A DNA stretch of 64,000 nucleotides from Stutzerimonas stutzeri. GTDB taxonomy: Bacteria > Pseudomonadota > Gammaproteobacteria > Pseudomonadales > Pseudomonadaceae. Of this stretch, positions 49,062 to 57,918 are shown in pieces. Made by a program: the position numbers and the translations under genes. The DNA lies in NCBI GenBank assembly GCA_002339675.1, contig DDKB01000022.1, positions 1 to 64,000 of the forward strand. Direction: 5' to 3'. Within the stretch, counting starts at the first letter, position 1, and each line of letters begins with the position of its first letter. The notes below the pieces were generated by a model that did no database searches, was not told the DNA's origin, and saw nothing but the letters and a program-made list of their open reading frames with translations.

Positions 49062-49757
49062 CTATCCGCACTTGGAATTACCGCAATTCAGGCAGGTGGC
49101 GCAGCCGTCCATCTGCACGACCGCCTGGGTGCTGCATTTGCTGCACAACTGCGCGCCGGCCGGGAAGCCCTCGCCGGGCTCGACCGTGGCGCCGCCCTGG
49201 CTGGCCTCGTAGGCGGCACGCTTTTCGGCCAGGTACTGGCGCTGGGTGTCGTCCAGCGCATGGCCTTCGAGCATGCCGATGGCGATCAGGTGCCGTTCCA
49301 GCACGCCGCCGATCTCGGCGACGATCGATGGCATGTAGACGCCGCCCTTCTTCAGGTAGCCGCCTCGCGGATCGAACACGGCTTTCAGTTCCTCGACGAG
49401 GAAGGTGCAGTCGCCACCCTTGCGGAACACCGCGGACATGATCCGGGTAAGCGCGACGATCCACTGGAAGTGGTCCATGTTCTTCGAGTTGATGAATATC
49501 TCGAACGGCCGGCGCTGCTCGTGCGGCGTGCCGGCGTTGAGCACCACGTCGTTGACGGTGACATAGAGCGCATGTTCGAACAGCGGCGACTTGATCTTGT
49601 AAGTCATGCCCACCAGGGTCTCCGGGCGCTGCAAGCTCTCGTCCATTTCCACTACCGCGGGCTTGCCGGGGGTGCTGTCAGCGGTGACGGCAGGGCGCTC
49701 CAGGGTCTCGTCGACAACCTTGAAGCCCTTGATGCGCTGGGTGATCTTTACTGTCAT
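49062..49757 (-). CDS. nrdJb: B12-dependent ribonucleotide reductase, small C-terminal part NrdJb
   Basis: A 231-residue protein that corresponds to the C-terminal part of long NrdJ enzymes. It opens MTVKITQRIKGFKVVDETLE and includes FEIFINSKNMDHFQWIVALTRIMSAVFRKG. The Cys-rich tail CSKCSTQAVVQMDGCATCLNC is the swinging arm that re-reduces the active site disulfide. In P. aeruginosa the enzyme is likewise encoded by two genes, nrdJa and nrdJb, and both are needed. It starts 50 bases after nrdJa. Confidence 0.95.
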   Translation of the reverse strand: MTVKITQRIKGFKVVDETLERPAVTADSTPGKPAVVEMDESLQRPETLVGMTYKIKSPLFEHALYVTVNDVVLNAGTPHEQRRPFEIFINSKNMDHFQWIVALTRIMSAVFRKGGDCTFLVEELKAVFDPRGGYLKKGGVYMPSIVAEIGGVLERHLIAIGMLEGHALDDTQRQYLAEKRAAYEASQGGATVEPGEGFPAGAQLCSKCSTQAVVQMDGCATCLNCGNSKCG

Positions 49758-49807
49758 TGCGGATTCTCCATCCGGACGGCCCGCGCCGCCCGGCTATCGG
49801 TCGGGGC

Positions 49808-51958
49808 TTAATACTTGCCGTAGTAGCCTTCTTTCAGGGCATCGAACAGGTTGGCGGCAGTGTTCACCTCGCCGTCGTATTCGACCTCCTGGTTGCCCTT
49901 GAGCTCGACCACGCTGCCGTCCTCGAGGGTGAAGCGGTAGAGGGTCTTTTCCAGATCGGCTTCCTTGACCAGCACGCCCTGGAACGCCGCCGGGTTGAAG
50001 CGGAAGGTGGTGCAGCCCTTGAGGCCCTGGCGCCAGGCATAACGGTAGATGTCCTTGAACGCCTCGAACGGGTAATCGGTAGGCACGTTGGCGGTCTTGG
50101 AGATCGACGAATCGACCCAGCGCTGGGCCGCGGCCTGGATGTCGACGTGCTGGCCGGGGCTGACGTCGTCGGCGGTGATGAAGTAGTCCGGCAGCTTTTC
50201 CCCCGGTTCATCGGAGCCCGGTTTGGCCCGCGGGTTGATCAGTGTGCGGTAGGCCAGCAGCTCGTAGCTGAATACCTCGATCTTCTCCTTGGCCTTGCGC
50301 CCGGGGCGGATCAGGTTGCGCGAATACTGGTGGGCAAAGCTCGGCTCGATGCCATTGGAGGCGTTGTTCGCCAGGCTCAGGCTGATGGTGCCGGTAGGGG
50401 CGATGGAGCTGTGGTGGGTGAAGCGCGCGCCCTGCTCGGCCAGCGCCTCGATCAGCTCCGGCGCGTACTCGGCGATCTTCTGCATGTAGCGCGAATAACG
50501 GGCGTGCAGCACGCGGCCGGCGACCTGATCGCCGACCTTGTAGCCATCCTTTTTCATTTCCGGCCGCTTGCGCAGCATCTCGGCGGTGACCTCGAAGGTT
50601 TGCGTCAGCAGCGGCGCCGGGCCCTTTTCCCTGGACAGTTCCAGCGCCTGCTCCCAGCCGACCAGCGCCATTTCCCGGGCGACTTCCTCGGTGAATACGC
50701 AGGCTTCCGGGCTGCCATAGCGCAGCTTGAGCAGCGTCAGCGTCGAGCCGAGACCGAGGAAACCCATGCCGTGGCGGCGCTTGCTCTCGATCTCGTGACG
50801 CTGCTGTTCCAGCGGCAGGCCATTGATCTCCACCACGTTGTCGAGCATGCGGGTGAAAACGCGCACTACTTCGCGGTACTTGTCCCAGTCGAAGCGCGCT
50901 TCGGCACCGAAGGGGTCGATGACGAAGCGGGTCAGGTTGATCGAGCCCAGCAGGCATGAGCCGTACGGCGGCAGGGGCTGCTCGCCACAGGGGTTGGTCG
51001 CACGGATCGCTTCGCACCACCAGTTGTTGTTCAGCTGGTTGACCCGGTCGATGAGGATGAAGCCCGGCTCGGCATAGTCGTAAGTGGAGACCATGATCAT
51101 GTCCCACAGGTGCCGCGCCTTGATCCGCCCATAGATGCGGCAGGCCACCAGCCCATCGTCGCGGGCGATGTAGTCGTCATGGATCGGCCACTCGCGCCAG
51201 ACCACCTGCTCGGCATCGGCCAGGTCGAGCTCGGCGGCTTCCTTGGCGTGCACCGGGAAGACCAGGGGCCATTCGCCGTCAGCCTCCACCGCCTGCATGA
51301 ACTCGTCGGTAATCAGCAGGCTGAGGTTGAACTGGCGCAGCCGGCCGTCCTCGCGCTTGGCGCGGATGAATTCGCGCACGTCGGGATGGCCGACGTCGAA
51401 GGTGCCCATCTGCGCGCCGCGGCGGCCGCCGGCCGAGCTCACGGTGAAGCACATCTTGTCGAAGATATCCATGAACGACAGCGGCCCGCTGGTGTGCGCG
51501 CCGGCCCCGGAGACGAACGAGCCGCGCGGGCGCAGGGTGCTGAACTCATAGCCGATGCCGCAGCCGGCCTTGAGCGTCAGGCCCGCCTCGTGGACCTTGC
51601 CGAGAATGTCGTCCATCGAGTCGCTGATGGTCCCGGACACGGTGCAGTTGATGGTCGAGGTGGCCGGCTTGTAGTCCTGCGCGCCGGCGTTGGAGATGAT
51701 CCGCCCGGCCGGAATCGCGCCGTGGCGCAGCGCCCAGAGGAAACGCTCGTGCCAGTGCTCGCGCTGCTCGGCCGGCTCGACGTCGGCCAGGGCGCGGGCG
51801 ACGCGCTGCCAGGTGTCATCGACCGTCGCGTCCAGGGGCGCGCCGTCCTTGCGGGTCAGCCGGTATTTCTGCGCCCAGATGTCTTCGGACGCCGCCTGCA
51901 GGGCGATTTCGGAAGTGTGCTTGCTGTCTGCCGCGATGGGCCCGTCCGTCTTCGCCAT
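49808..51958 (-). CDS. nrdJa: Adenosylcobalamin-dependent ribonucleotide reductase, large part NrdJa
   Basis: A 716-residue class II reductase. Conserved elements are TSTINCTVSGTISDSMDDI, the KAGCGIGYEFSTLRPRG loop, ATNPCGEQPLPPYGSC with the radical Cys, and APTGTISLSLANN. I chose ATG 51958, after cgaggatgcgcag, which gives MAKTDGPIAADSKH. It makes deoxynucleotides with adenosylcobalamin and works with or without oxygen. The C-terminal Cys arm is on NrdJb. I looked for a cobalamin riboswitch or NrdR boxes upstream and saw none. Confidence 0.95.
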   Translation of the reverse strand: MAKTDGPIAADSKHTSEIALQAASEDIWAQKYRLTRKDGAPLDATVDDTWQRVARALADVEPAEQREHWHERFLWALRHGAIPAGRIISNAGAQDYKPATSTINCTVSGTISDSMDDILGKVHEAGLTLKAGCGIGYEFSTLRPRGSFVSGAGAHTSGPLSFMDIFDKMCFTVSSAGGRRGAQMGTFDVGHPDVREFIRAKREDGRLRQFNLSLLITDEFMQAVEADGEWPLVFPVHAKEAAELDLADAEQVVWREWPIHDDYIARDDGLVACRIYGRIKARHLWDMIMVSTYDYAEPGFILIDRVNQLNNNWWCEAIRATNPCGEQPLPPYGSCLLGSINLTRFVIDPFGAEARFDWDKYREVVRVFTRMLDNVVEINGLPLEQQRHEIESKRRHGMGFLGLGSTLTLLKLRYGSPEACVFTEEVAREMALVGWEQALELSREKGPAPLLTQTFEVTAEMLRKRPEMKKDGYKVGDQVAGRVLHARYSRYMQKIAEYAPELIEALAEQGARFTHHSSIAPTGTISLSLANNASNGIEPSFAHQYSRNLIRPGRKAKEKIEVFSYELLAYRTLINPRAKPGSDEPGEKLPDYFITADDVSPGQHVDIQAAAQRWVDSSISKTANVPTDYPFEAFKDIYRYAWRQGLKGCTTFRFNPAAFQGVLVKEADLEKTLYRFTLEDGSVVELKGNQEVEYDGEVNTAANLFDALKEGYYGKY

Positions 51959-52107
51959 GCGCTGCGCATCCTCGTGTCGATGGTGGAAAAGCGAAGCACG
52001 AAGCTTAGGCCAGCTTCCCGTCCGGCACACCTGACGCCAGTCAAGACGACCGACGACCGCAGGCCGCGTAGACCGACGGCAGGCCGCCGCGGGGCGGCCG
52101 CCGGTTG

Positions 52108-53103
52108 CTACAGCGCCTCGAGGCAGCCGGCCAGCTCGTTACCGAGTTGCTCGATCAGTGCGGCGTAGCCTTTTCCGTCGGCAGCGATGCCATGCCCCAT
52201 AGGGTCGAGCACCGCGACCGTCGCCGGCAGGCCGCGCACCAGACTGTCGGCCAGCCGCGGCCGGGCCGGCGGCTCGTGGAACACGCAGCTGGGACCGGCC
52301 TGCTCCAGCCGCTGGCGCATCGCCGCGACATGCCGTGCGCCGGGCTGGGCCTCGCCGCCGGCGCTGAACACGCCGGCATGGGCCAGGCCATAGGCCGCCT
52401 CGAAGTAGTCGTAGGCCTCGTGGAACACGAAGAAGGGCCGCTGGCGGAGCCTGCCCAGGCGCGCCTGCAGGCGCTGGTCGAGCGCGTCCAGGCGTCTATC
52501 GAAGGCCTCCAGGTTGGCGCGGTAGCGCTGGGCATTGGCCGGGTCCAGTGTCGCCAGGTCCTCGGCCATGCGCGCGGCAATGACCCGGGCATTGGCTGGC
52601 AAGAGCCAGAGGTGGGCGTCGAGGCTGCCCGGGCGGTGATCGTGATCGTGCTCGTCCATCGCGCCGGCAGGTTCGCCGACGTCATGCCCGTGGCCGTCGT
52701 CGTGATGATCTTCGTCGTCATGTTCGTCCGCCGCGCCATGCAGGTCGCCAAAATGGCGCAGCGTCAGGTCAGGCAACGTTTGCAGGGCAAGGCTCGGCCC
52801 GCGGCGCGCCGCCACCGCAGTGGTCAGAAAGCGCTCCATGTCGGGGCCGATCCAGTAGAACAGGTCGGCGCTGCGGATATGCCGCACATCGGAAGGCCGC
52901 AACGCATAGTCGTGGGCCGACGCGCCCGCCGGCAGCAGGACCTGCGGCTCGTCGAGCCCGTCCTGGACGGCCGCAGCAATCAGCTGCAGCGGCTTGATGC
53001 TGGTCAGCACATCGACCTCGGCGCGGGCCGGTGCGCTAGCGAGCCCGGCAAGGCCTAGGAACAAGGGGAGAAAACGCGAAAAAAAACGGGACACGGGCAG
53101 CAC
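52108..53103 (-). CDS. znuA: Zinc ABC transporter substrate-binding protein ZnuA
   Basis: A 331-residue periplasmic protein with signal peptide (SRFFSRFLPLFLGLAGLASA, cleavage before EVDVLTS). A His/Asp-rich loop (DEHDDEDHHDDGHGHD at about residue 133) and the metal ligand regions LLPAGASAHDYALRPSDV and VFHEAYDYFEAAYG are typical of ZnuA. The start is uncertain: GTG 53103 and GTG 53094 both give good signal peptides, while ATG 53160 would cover the Zur box. It captures zinc for ZnuBC. It is divergent from zur and shares its control region. Confidence 0.9.
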   Translation of the reverse strand: MLPVSRFFSRFLPLFLGLAGLASAPARAEVDVLTSIKPLQLIAAAVQDGLDEPQVLLPAGASAHDYALRPSDVRHIRSADLFYWIGPDMERFLTTAVAARRGPSLALQTLPDLTLRHFGDLHGAADEHDDEDHHDDGHGHDVGEPAGAMDEHDHDHRPGSLDAHLWLLPANARVIAARMAEDLATLDPANAQRYRANLEAFDRRLDALDQRLQARLGRLRQRPFFVFHEAYDYFEAAYGLAHAGVFSAGGEAQPGARHVAAMRQRLEQAGPSCVFHEPPARPRLADSLVRGLPATVAVLDPMGHGIAADGKGYAALIEQLGNELAGCLEAL

Positions 53104-53119
53104 TCGCTGAAGAGAACAG

Positions 53120-53132
53120 GTAATATAATAAC
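53120..53132. promoter_or_regulatory. Zur box between znuA and zur
   Basis: GTAATATAATAAC is close to the gammaproteobacterial Zur palindrome GTTATATAATAAC, with one mismatch in the left half. It lies in the 55 bases between the divergent starts of znuA and zur, so one zinc-bound Zur site could repress both directions. Confidence 0.75.
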
Positions 53133-53158
53133 GTCTCCAATTCAATGCGTCTGCCCCC

Positions 53159-53644
53159 ATGTCCAAGCTGTCCCTGGCCCATACCCCCCACGACCACGCG
53201 CATTGCGTCAACAGCGCGCTGGCCGAAGCCGATACGTTGTGCGAACGCTCCGGGGTGCGCTTGACCGCCCTGCGCAAGCGCGTACTGGAGCTGGTCTGGC
53301 AGAGCCACAAGCCCCTCGGCGCCTACGACATCCTCGCCGAACTGAGTGCTCAGGACGGCCGCCGCGCCGCGCCGCCCACGGTCTACCGAGCCCTCGACTT
53401 CCTGCTCGAGAACGGCCTGGTGCACCGCATCGCCTCGCTCAATGCCTTCATCGGCTGCAGCCACCCGGCACGTCCGCACCAGGGCCAGTTCCTGATCTGC
53501 CGCAACTGCCATACCGCCATCGAGCTGCAGCAGCCCAGCATCAGCGAGGCGATCGACAGCGCCGCCGCGCAGGTTCGGTTCCAGGTCGAAGCGCAGACCG
53601 TGGAAGTCGTGGGCCTCTGCGCGCCCTGCCGGAGCGCGGCATGA
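53159..53644 (+). CDS. zur: Zinc uptake regulator Zur (Np20, Fur family)
   Basis: A 161-residue Fur-family repressor. It has a His-rich start (HTPHDHAHC), a winged helix (GVRLTALRKRVLELVWQ, APPTVYRALDFLLENGLVHR) and the structural zinc cysteines CRNC and CAPC. These fit Zur and not Fur. It represses zinc uptake genes when zinc is ample. It is the first gene of zur-znuC-znuB, with its stop overlapping the znuC ATG by 4 bases, and it faces znuA across the Zur box. Confidence 0.93.
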   Translation: MSKLSLAHTPHDHAHCVNSALAEADTLCERSGVRLTALRKRVLELVWQSHKPLGAYDILAELSAQDGRRAAPPTVYRALDFLLENGLVHRIASLNAFIGCSHPARPHQGQFLICRNCHTAIELQQPSISEAIDSAAAQVRFQVEAQTVEVVGLCAPCRSAA

Positions 53645-54411
53645 GCGAAGTGCTGATCCGCCTGTCCGACGTCCATGTGCGCTTCGCCCGGCAGCCGGTG
53701 CTCGACGGCGTGCAGCTGCAGGTGCATCAGGGCGAGATCGTCACCCTGATCGGCCCCAACGGGGCCGGCAAGACCACCCTGGTACGCGCGGTGCTTGGGC
53801 TGCTCAAGCCTGACAGCGGTACGGTCTGGCGCAAACCCAAACTGCGCGTCGGCTATATGCCGCAGAAGCTGAACGTCGACCCAACCCTGCCGCTGTCCGT
53901 GCTGCGCTTCCTGCGCCTGGTGCCGGGTGTGAACCGCGCCGCGGCACTGGCCGCGCTCGGCGAAGTGGGCGCCGAGGCGGTCATCGACAGTCCCCTGCAG
54001 TCAATTTCCGGGGGCGAGATGCAGCGTGTGTTGCTGGCCCGCGCCTTGTTGCGCAAGCCGGAACTGCTGGTGCTGGACGAACCGGTGCAGGGCGTCGACG
54101 TCGCCGGCCAGGCCGAGCTCTACCGGCTGATCGGCCGGCTGCGCGAGCGCTACGGCTGCGGCGTGTTGATGGTCTCCCATGACCTGCATCTGGTAATGAG
54201 CGCCACCGATCAGGTGGTCTGCCTGAATCGCCACGTCTGCTGCTCCGGTCACCCGGAACAGGTCAGCGCTGACCCGGCGTTCGTCGAACTGTTCGGCCAG
54301 GACGCGCGCAGCCTGGCGGTCTATCACCATCAGCACGACCACAGCCACGACCTGCACGGCAGCGTGGTTACCGCCAAACCCCATATTCACGGCCCGAACT
54401 GCAAGCACTGA
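53641..54411 (+). CDS. znuC: Zinc ABC transporter ATPase ZnuC
   Basis: A 256-residue ABC ATPase. Walker A is GPNGAGKTTLVRAV, the signature is SISGGEMQRVLLARALL, Walker B is LLVLDEPVQGVD, and the switch His is in VLMVSHDLHLVM. The C-terminal tail is His-rich (HHQHDHSHD), as in ZnuC, and may sense zinc. It energises uptake through ZnuB. I chose ATG 53641; the open frame upstream overlaps zur. Its stop shares a base with the znuB start. Confidence 0.95.
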   Translation: MSEVLIRLSDVHVRFARQPVLDGVQLQVHQGEIVTLIGPNGAGKTTLVRAVLGLLKPDSGTVWRKPKLRVGYMPQKLNVDPTLPLSVLRFLRLVPGVNRAAALAALGEVGAEAVIDSPLQSISGGEMQRVLLARALLRKPELLVLDEPVQGVDVAGQAELYRLIGRLRERYGCGVLMVSHDLHLVMSATDQVVCLNRHVCCSGHPEQVSADPAFVELFGQDARSLAVYHHQHDHSHDLHGSVVTAKPHIHGPNCKH

Positions 54412-55196
54412 TGCCTGACTTTCTTCTCAACGCACTGCTCGCCGGCCTCGCGCTGGCGCTGGTCGCCGGCCCGCTTGGCTCGTTCGTGGTCTGGCGGCGC
54501 ATGGCCTATTTCGGCGACACCCTGTCGCATTCCGCGCTGCTTGGCGTAGCGCTGGGCTTGATGCTGGAGGTCAACCTGACCCTGGCGGTCATCGTCTGCT
54601 GCGTGCTGCTGGCGGTGCTGCTGGTAACGCTGCAACAGCGCCAGCCACTGGCCTCCGACACGCTGCTGGGCATCCTCGCCCATAGCACGCTGTCGCTCGG
54701 ACTGGTCTCGCTGAGCTTTATGCAGGACGTGCGCATCGACCTGATGGGCTATCTGTTCGGCGATCTGCTGGCGGTCAGCCCCACCGACCTGGCCTGGATC
54801 GTCGGCGGCAGCGCGCTGGTGCTGCTGGCGCTCATCCCGCTGTGGCGGCCCCTGCTGGCGGTGACGGTGCACGAGGAGCTGGCCAAGGTCGAAGGCCTGC
54901 CGGTGGCGGCGATCCGCCTGGCCCTGATGCTGTTGATTGCGATGGTGATTGCTGTGGCGATGAAGATTGTTGGGGTGCTGCTGATCACCTCGCTGCTGAT
55001 CATCCCGGCCGCGGCGGCCCAGCGCCATGCCCGCACGCCGGAACAGATGGCCCTGGGTGCCAGCCTGATCGGGCTGCTCGCCGTGTGCATGGGCTTGTCA
55101 TTGTCCTGGTACGAGGACACCCCCGCCGGCCCATCCATCGTGGTCTCGGCCGCGGCGCTGTTCCTGCTCAGCTTTGCCTGGCGGCGCAGGACCTGA
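54411..55196 (+). CDS. znuB: Zinc ABC transporter permease ZnuB
   Basis: A 261-residue inner membrane permease of the ABC-3 family with seven or eight helices. It contains GSFVVWRRMAYFGDTLSHSALLG, YLFGDLLAVS and the coupling region VKIVGVLLITSLLIIPAAAA in slightly varied form (MKIVGVLLITSLLIIPAAAA). It forms the zinc channel with ZnuC. The metallopeptidase gene follows 4 bases on, so it is probably on the same transcript. Confidence 0.95.
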   Translation: MPDFLLNALLAGLALALVAGPLGSFVVWRRMAYFGDTLSHSALLGVALGLMLEVNLTLAVIVCCVLLAVLLVTLQQRQPLASDTLLGILAHSTLSLGLVSLSFMQDVRIDLMGYLFGDLLAVSPTDLAWIVGGSALVLLALIPLWRPLLAVTVHEELAKVEGLPVAAIRLALMLLIAMVIAVAMKIVGVLLITSLLIIPAAAAQRHARTPEQMALGASLIGLLAVCMGLSLSWYEDTPAGPSIVVSAAALFLLSFAWRRRT

Positions 55197-55200
55197 TCGG

Positions 55201-55692
55201 ATGACGCCTCTGAAATACCTGAGCGGCTACCCCGAGTCGCTGCAGCAGCAGATCCGCCAGCTGATCGCTGAAGGACGCCTGGGTGACTACCTTGAGCGCC
55301 GCTATCCGCAACGCCACCAGGTGCAGAGCGACAAGGCGCTGTACGGCTATGTGCAGCAGCTGCGCCAGAGCCATCTGAAAAGCGCGCCGAACATCGACAA
55401 GGTGCTCTACGACAATCGCCTCGACCTGACCCACCGCGCCCTCGGTCTGCACACCGCGGTGTCGCGGGTGCAAGGCGGCAAGCTCAAGGCCAAAAAGGAA
55501 ATCCGCGTCGCCGCGCTGTTCAAGGAAGCAGCGCCGGAATTCCTCCAGATGATCGTCGTGCACGAGCTGGCGCACCTGCGCGAGAGTGATCACAACCGCG
55601 CCTTCTACAAACTCTGCGAGCACATGATGCCGGGTTACGCGCAAACCGAGTTCGACCTGCGCTGCTACCTGCACTGGCGTGAGCTGGGCTGA
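55201..55692 (+). CDS. YgjP-like M48-type metallopeptidase domain protein
   Basis: A 163-residue protein with a zincin-type motif VVHELAHLRESDHNRAFY, with HELAH as the zinc-binding pair and a further His in the DHN element. It resembles the YgjP/WLM-like metallopeptidase family. ATG 55201 is preceded by gaccTGATcgg only, a weak site. It lies directly after znuB, which suggests translational coupling and possibly Zur control. Its substrate is unknown. A terminator follows its stop. Confidence 0.83.
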   Translation: MTPLKYLSGYPESLQQQIRQLIAEGRLGDYLERRYPQRHQVQSDKALYGYVQQLRQSHLKSAPNIDKVLYDNRLDLTHRALGLHTAVSRVQGGKLKAKKEIRVAALFKEAAPEFLQMIVVHELAHLRESDHNRAFYKLCEHMMPGYAQTEFDLRCYLHWRELG

Positions 55693-55726
55693 CCGCACGG
55701 CCGACACCCATCGTCCAGACGCAAAA

Positions 55727-55760
55727 AAGGCGGCCCGGAATCAACCGGGCCGCCTTGTTT
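55727..55760. terminator. Bidirectional terminator between converging operons
   Basis: AAGGCGGCCCGG (55727-55738) pairs with CCGGGCCGCCTT (55745-55756) around aatcaa, with A-run on the left and T-run on the right. It closes the zur-znuCB-peptidase transcript and the leftward katE transcript. Confidence 0.92.
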
Positions 55761-55773
55761 CACGCTACCTCGA

Positions 55774-57918
55774 TCAGGCTGGCACTTGCTCCGCCGCCGC
55801 CTCGCGCGCCCAGACACGGTGCTGCGAGAGCGCCTGAGCAAAGGCCGAGAACACCGTCGCGAGATCGCCGTCGTCACCGGTGACCAGACCGGCATCTTCC
55901 GGCAGGTTCAGCGCCGTAAGCAGCTGCCGCGCCTCGCCCAGCACCGCGATCGGTTTGAGGTGCTTGTAGGCCTCGAGCAGGTAGTGCTTGGCCACGCCGT
56001 TCTTGGCCATGGCTTGCACGCTCTGCGCGCCACCAGGCACGAACACCGCATCGAAGGCAATCGACGGCATGCCATCCATCGCCGCGTCGGGGGTGAGCAT
56101 CTTGCCGTCGGCCGTCTTGACCGGCGCCGGTGACGGGCCGATCAGCTTGGCCATCGCGCCTTCGTCAGCCAGTTTCTGCTGGAATGCCTCGATGGCTTTG
56201 CCGTCCACGCCATTGGCGATCAGGATCGCTACCTTGCGCGACTTGATGTTGCCGGGCAGATGGTTCATCAGACTCAGTGCAGGCGAGCTGGCCGGGTTCG
56301 GCTGCTTGAGGCTGACGGTCGGTGCGGTCGGCGGTGTCACGCCGATGTTCTCGGCCACCCGACGTGCCAGCTCCAGGTCGATGTTGGCGAGGATCTCGTT
56401 GACCTGGCGCTCACGGATGAACACCCGCTCGACCTTGCCCAGCTCGAAGCTGTAGGCACCGATGATGTGTTCCTTCTCCGGCGTGCTCATGCTGTTCCAG
56501 AACAGCGTGGCCTGGGAGAAGTGATCGCCGAACGAGGGGCTGCGCGCCCGTACCTTGTGCCCTTCCATGCGCTCCGGATAGCTCTCGAAGCCACCGCCGC
56601 TGGCCGCTGGCGGGGTTTCCTTCGGCCAGCCGCTGTCGACGGAGTTGGGCTCGTAGTTGGCACGGCCCTTGTTGATCGTCTGACGATGGAAGGCATCACG
56701 CTGGTTGTTGTGCACCGGTGCGATTGAGCGGTTGATCGGGATCTCGTGGAAATTCGGCCCGCCGAGGCGCAGCAGCTGGGTGTCGGTGTAGGAGAACAGC
56801 CGGCCCTGCAGCAATGGATCGTTGCTGAAATCGATGCCCGGCACGATATGGCCGATATGGAACGCGGCCTGCTCGGTCTCGGCAAAGAAGTTGTCGGGGT
56901 TGCGGTTGAGGGTCATCTTGCCGAGCGTCTGGACCGGCACCAGTTCTTCGGGGATGAGCTTGGTCGGGTCGAGCAGATCGAAGTCGAACGTGTGCTCGTC
57001 AGCCTCTTCCACCACCTGCACGCCGAGCTCCCACTCGAAGTAGTCGCCCATTTCAATGGACTCCCACAGGTCACGGCGGTTGAAGTCCGGGTCCTTGCCG
57101 GCCAGCTTCAGGGTCTCATCCCAGACCAGCGAGAACGCACCCGCCACGGGCTTCCAGTGGAATTTGACGAAGCGGCTGGTGCCCTCGGCATTGACCAGGC
57201 GGAAGGTGTGCACGCCGAAGCCTTCCATGGCGCGCAGGCTGCGCGGGATGCCGCGGTCGGACATGGCCCAGATGACCATGTGCGCCGACTCAGGCGTCAG
57301 CGAGACGAAATCCCAGAAGCTGTCATGCGCCGACTGCCCCTGCGGGATTTCATTGTGCGGCTCGGGCTTCACCGCGTGGACAAAGTCGGGAAACTTGATG
57401 GCGTCCTGAATAAAGAACACCGGCATGTTGTTGCCGACCAGGTCGAAAATGCCTTCGTCGGTGTAGAACTTGGTGGCGAAACCGCGGACATCACGCACGG
57501 TATCGGCCGAGCCGCGCGAGCCCTGTACGGTGGAGAAGCGCGTGAAGACCGGCGTCTCCTTGCCCTTCGCCGAGAGGAACGAGGCCTTGGTCAGCGCGCT
57601 GTGGTCGTCGTAGCTGACGAACACGCCGTGGGCCGCCGAACCGCGGGCGTGGACAATGCGCTCGGGGATGCGCTCATGGTCGAAGTGCGTGAGCTTCTCG
57701 CGCATGATGAAGTCTTCGAGCAGCGTCGGCCCGCGTTCGCCGGCGCGCAGGCTGTTCTGGTTGTCGGCGATCTTCACGCCCTGGTTGGTCGTCAGCGCCT
57801 GGCCGGTGGCGTCGCTGCGTGCGCCCTCGAGCTGGTCGAGCTTGGCGTTGTGGTTCTGGCGGTCGACGGTGTCGGTACCGGCGAGCTCGCTATGCTTGGG
57901 GGTCTTGCTGTCGGTCAT
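55774..57918 (-). CDS. katE: Monofunctional large-subunit catalase KatE (HPII type)
   Basis: A 714-residue catalase of the large-subunit clade. The catalytic His is in RIVHARGSAAHGVFVSY, the Asn in DLVGNNMPVFFIQDAIKFPDF, and the proximal heme Tyr in RLFSYTDTQLLRLG. After about residue 560 a DJ-1/PfpI-like domain follows (SRKVAILIANGVDGKAIEA, FDAVFVPGGAQSVQAM), as in E. coli HPII. I chose ATG 57918; the longer frame gives an unrelated Arg-rich start. It degrades hydrogen peroxide, often in stationary phase. Its promoter region lies opposite metN. Confidence 0.95.
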   Translation of the reverse strand: MTDSKTPKHSELAGTDTVDRQNHNAKLDQLEGARSDATGQALTTNQGVKIADNQNSLRAGERGPTLLEDFIMREKLTHFDHERIPERIVHARGSAAHGVFVSYDDHSALTKASFLSAKGKETPVFTRFSTVQGSRGSADTVRDVRGFATKFYTDEGIFDLVGNNMPVFFIQDAIKFPDFVHAVKPEPHNEIPQGQSAHDSFWDFVSLTPESAHMVIWAMSDRGIPRSLRAMEGFGVHTFRLVNAEGTSRFVKFHWKPVAGAFSLVWDETLKLAGKDPDFNRRDLWESIEMGDYFEWELGVQVVEEADEHTFDFDLLDPTKLIPEELVPVQTLGKMTLNRNPDNFFAETEQAAFHIGHIVPGIDFSNDPLLQGRLFSYTDTQLLRLGGPNFHEIPINRSIAPVHNNQRDAFHRQTINKGRANYEPNSVDSGWPKETPPAASGGGFESYPERMEGHKVRARSPSFGDHFSQATLFWNSMSTPEKEHIIGAYSFELGKVERVFIRERQVNEILANIDLELARRVAENIGVTPPTAPTVSLKQPNPASSPALSLMNHLPGNIKSRKVAILIANGVDGKAIEAFQQKLADEGAMAKLIGPSPAPVKTADGKMLTPDAAMDGMPSIAFDAVFVPGGAQSVQAMAKNGVAKHYLLEAYKHLKPIAVLGEARQLLTALNLPEDAGLVTGDDGDLATVFSAFAQALSQHRVWAREAAAEQVPA

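Noticed and set aside
51959..52107. Possible cobalamin riboswitch before nrdJa
   Set aside because: The leader is only about 150 bases, GC-rich, and lacks any B12-box-like GCCACTG sequence.
52108..53310. The longest version of znuA, beginning at 53310
   Set aside because: It would include the zur start and the Zur box as coding sequence; the signal peptide begins near 53100.
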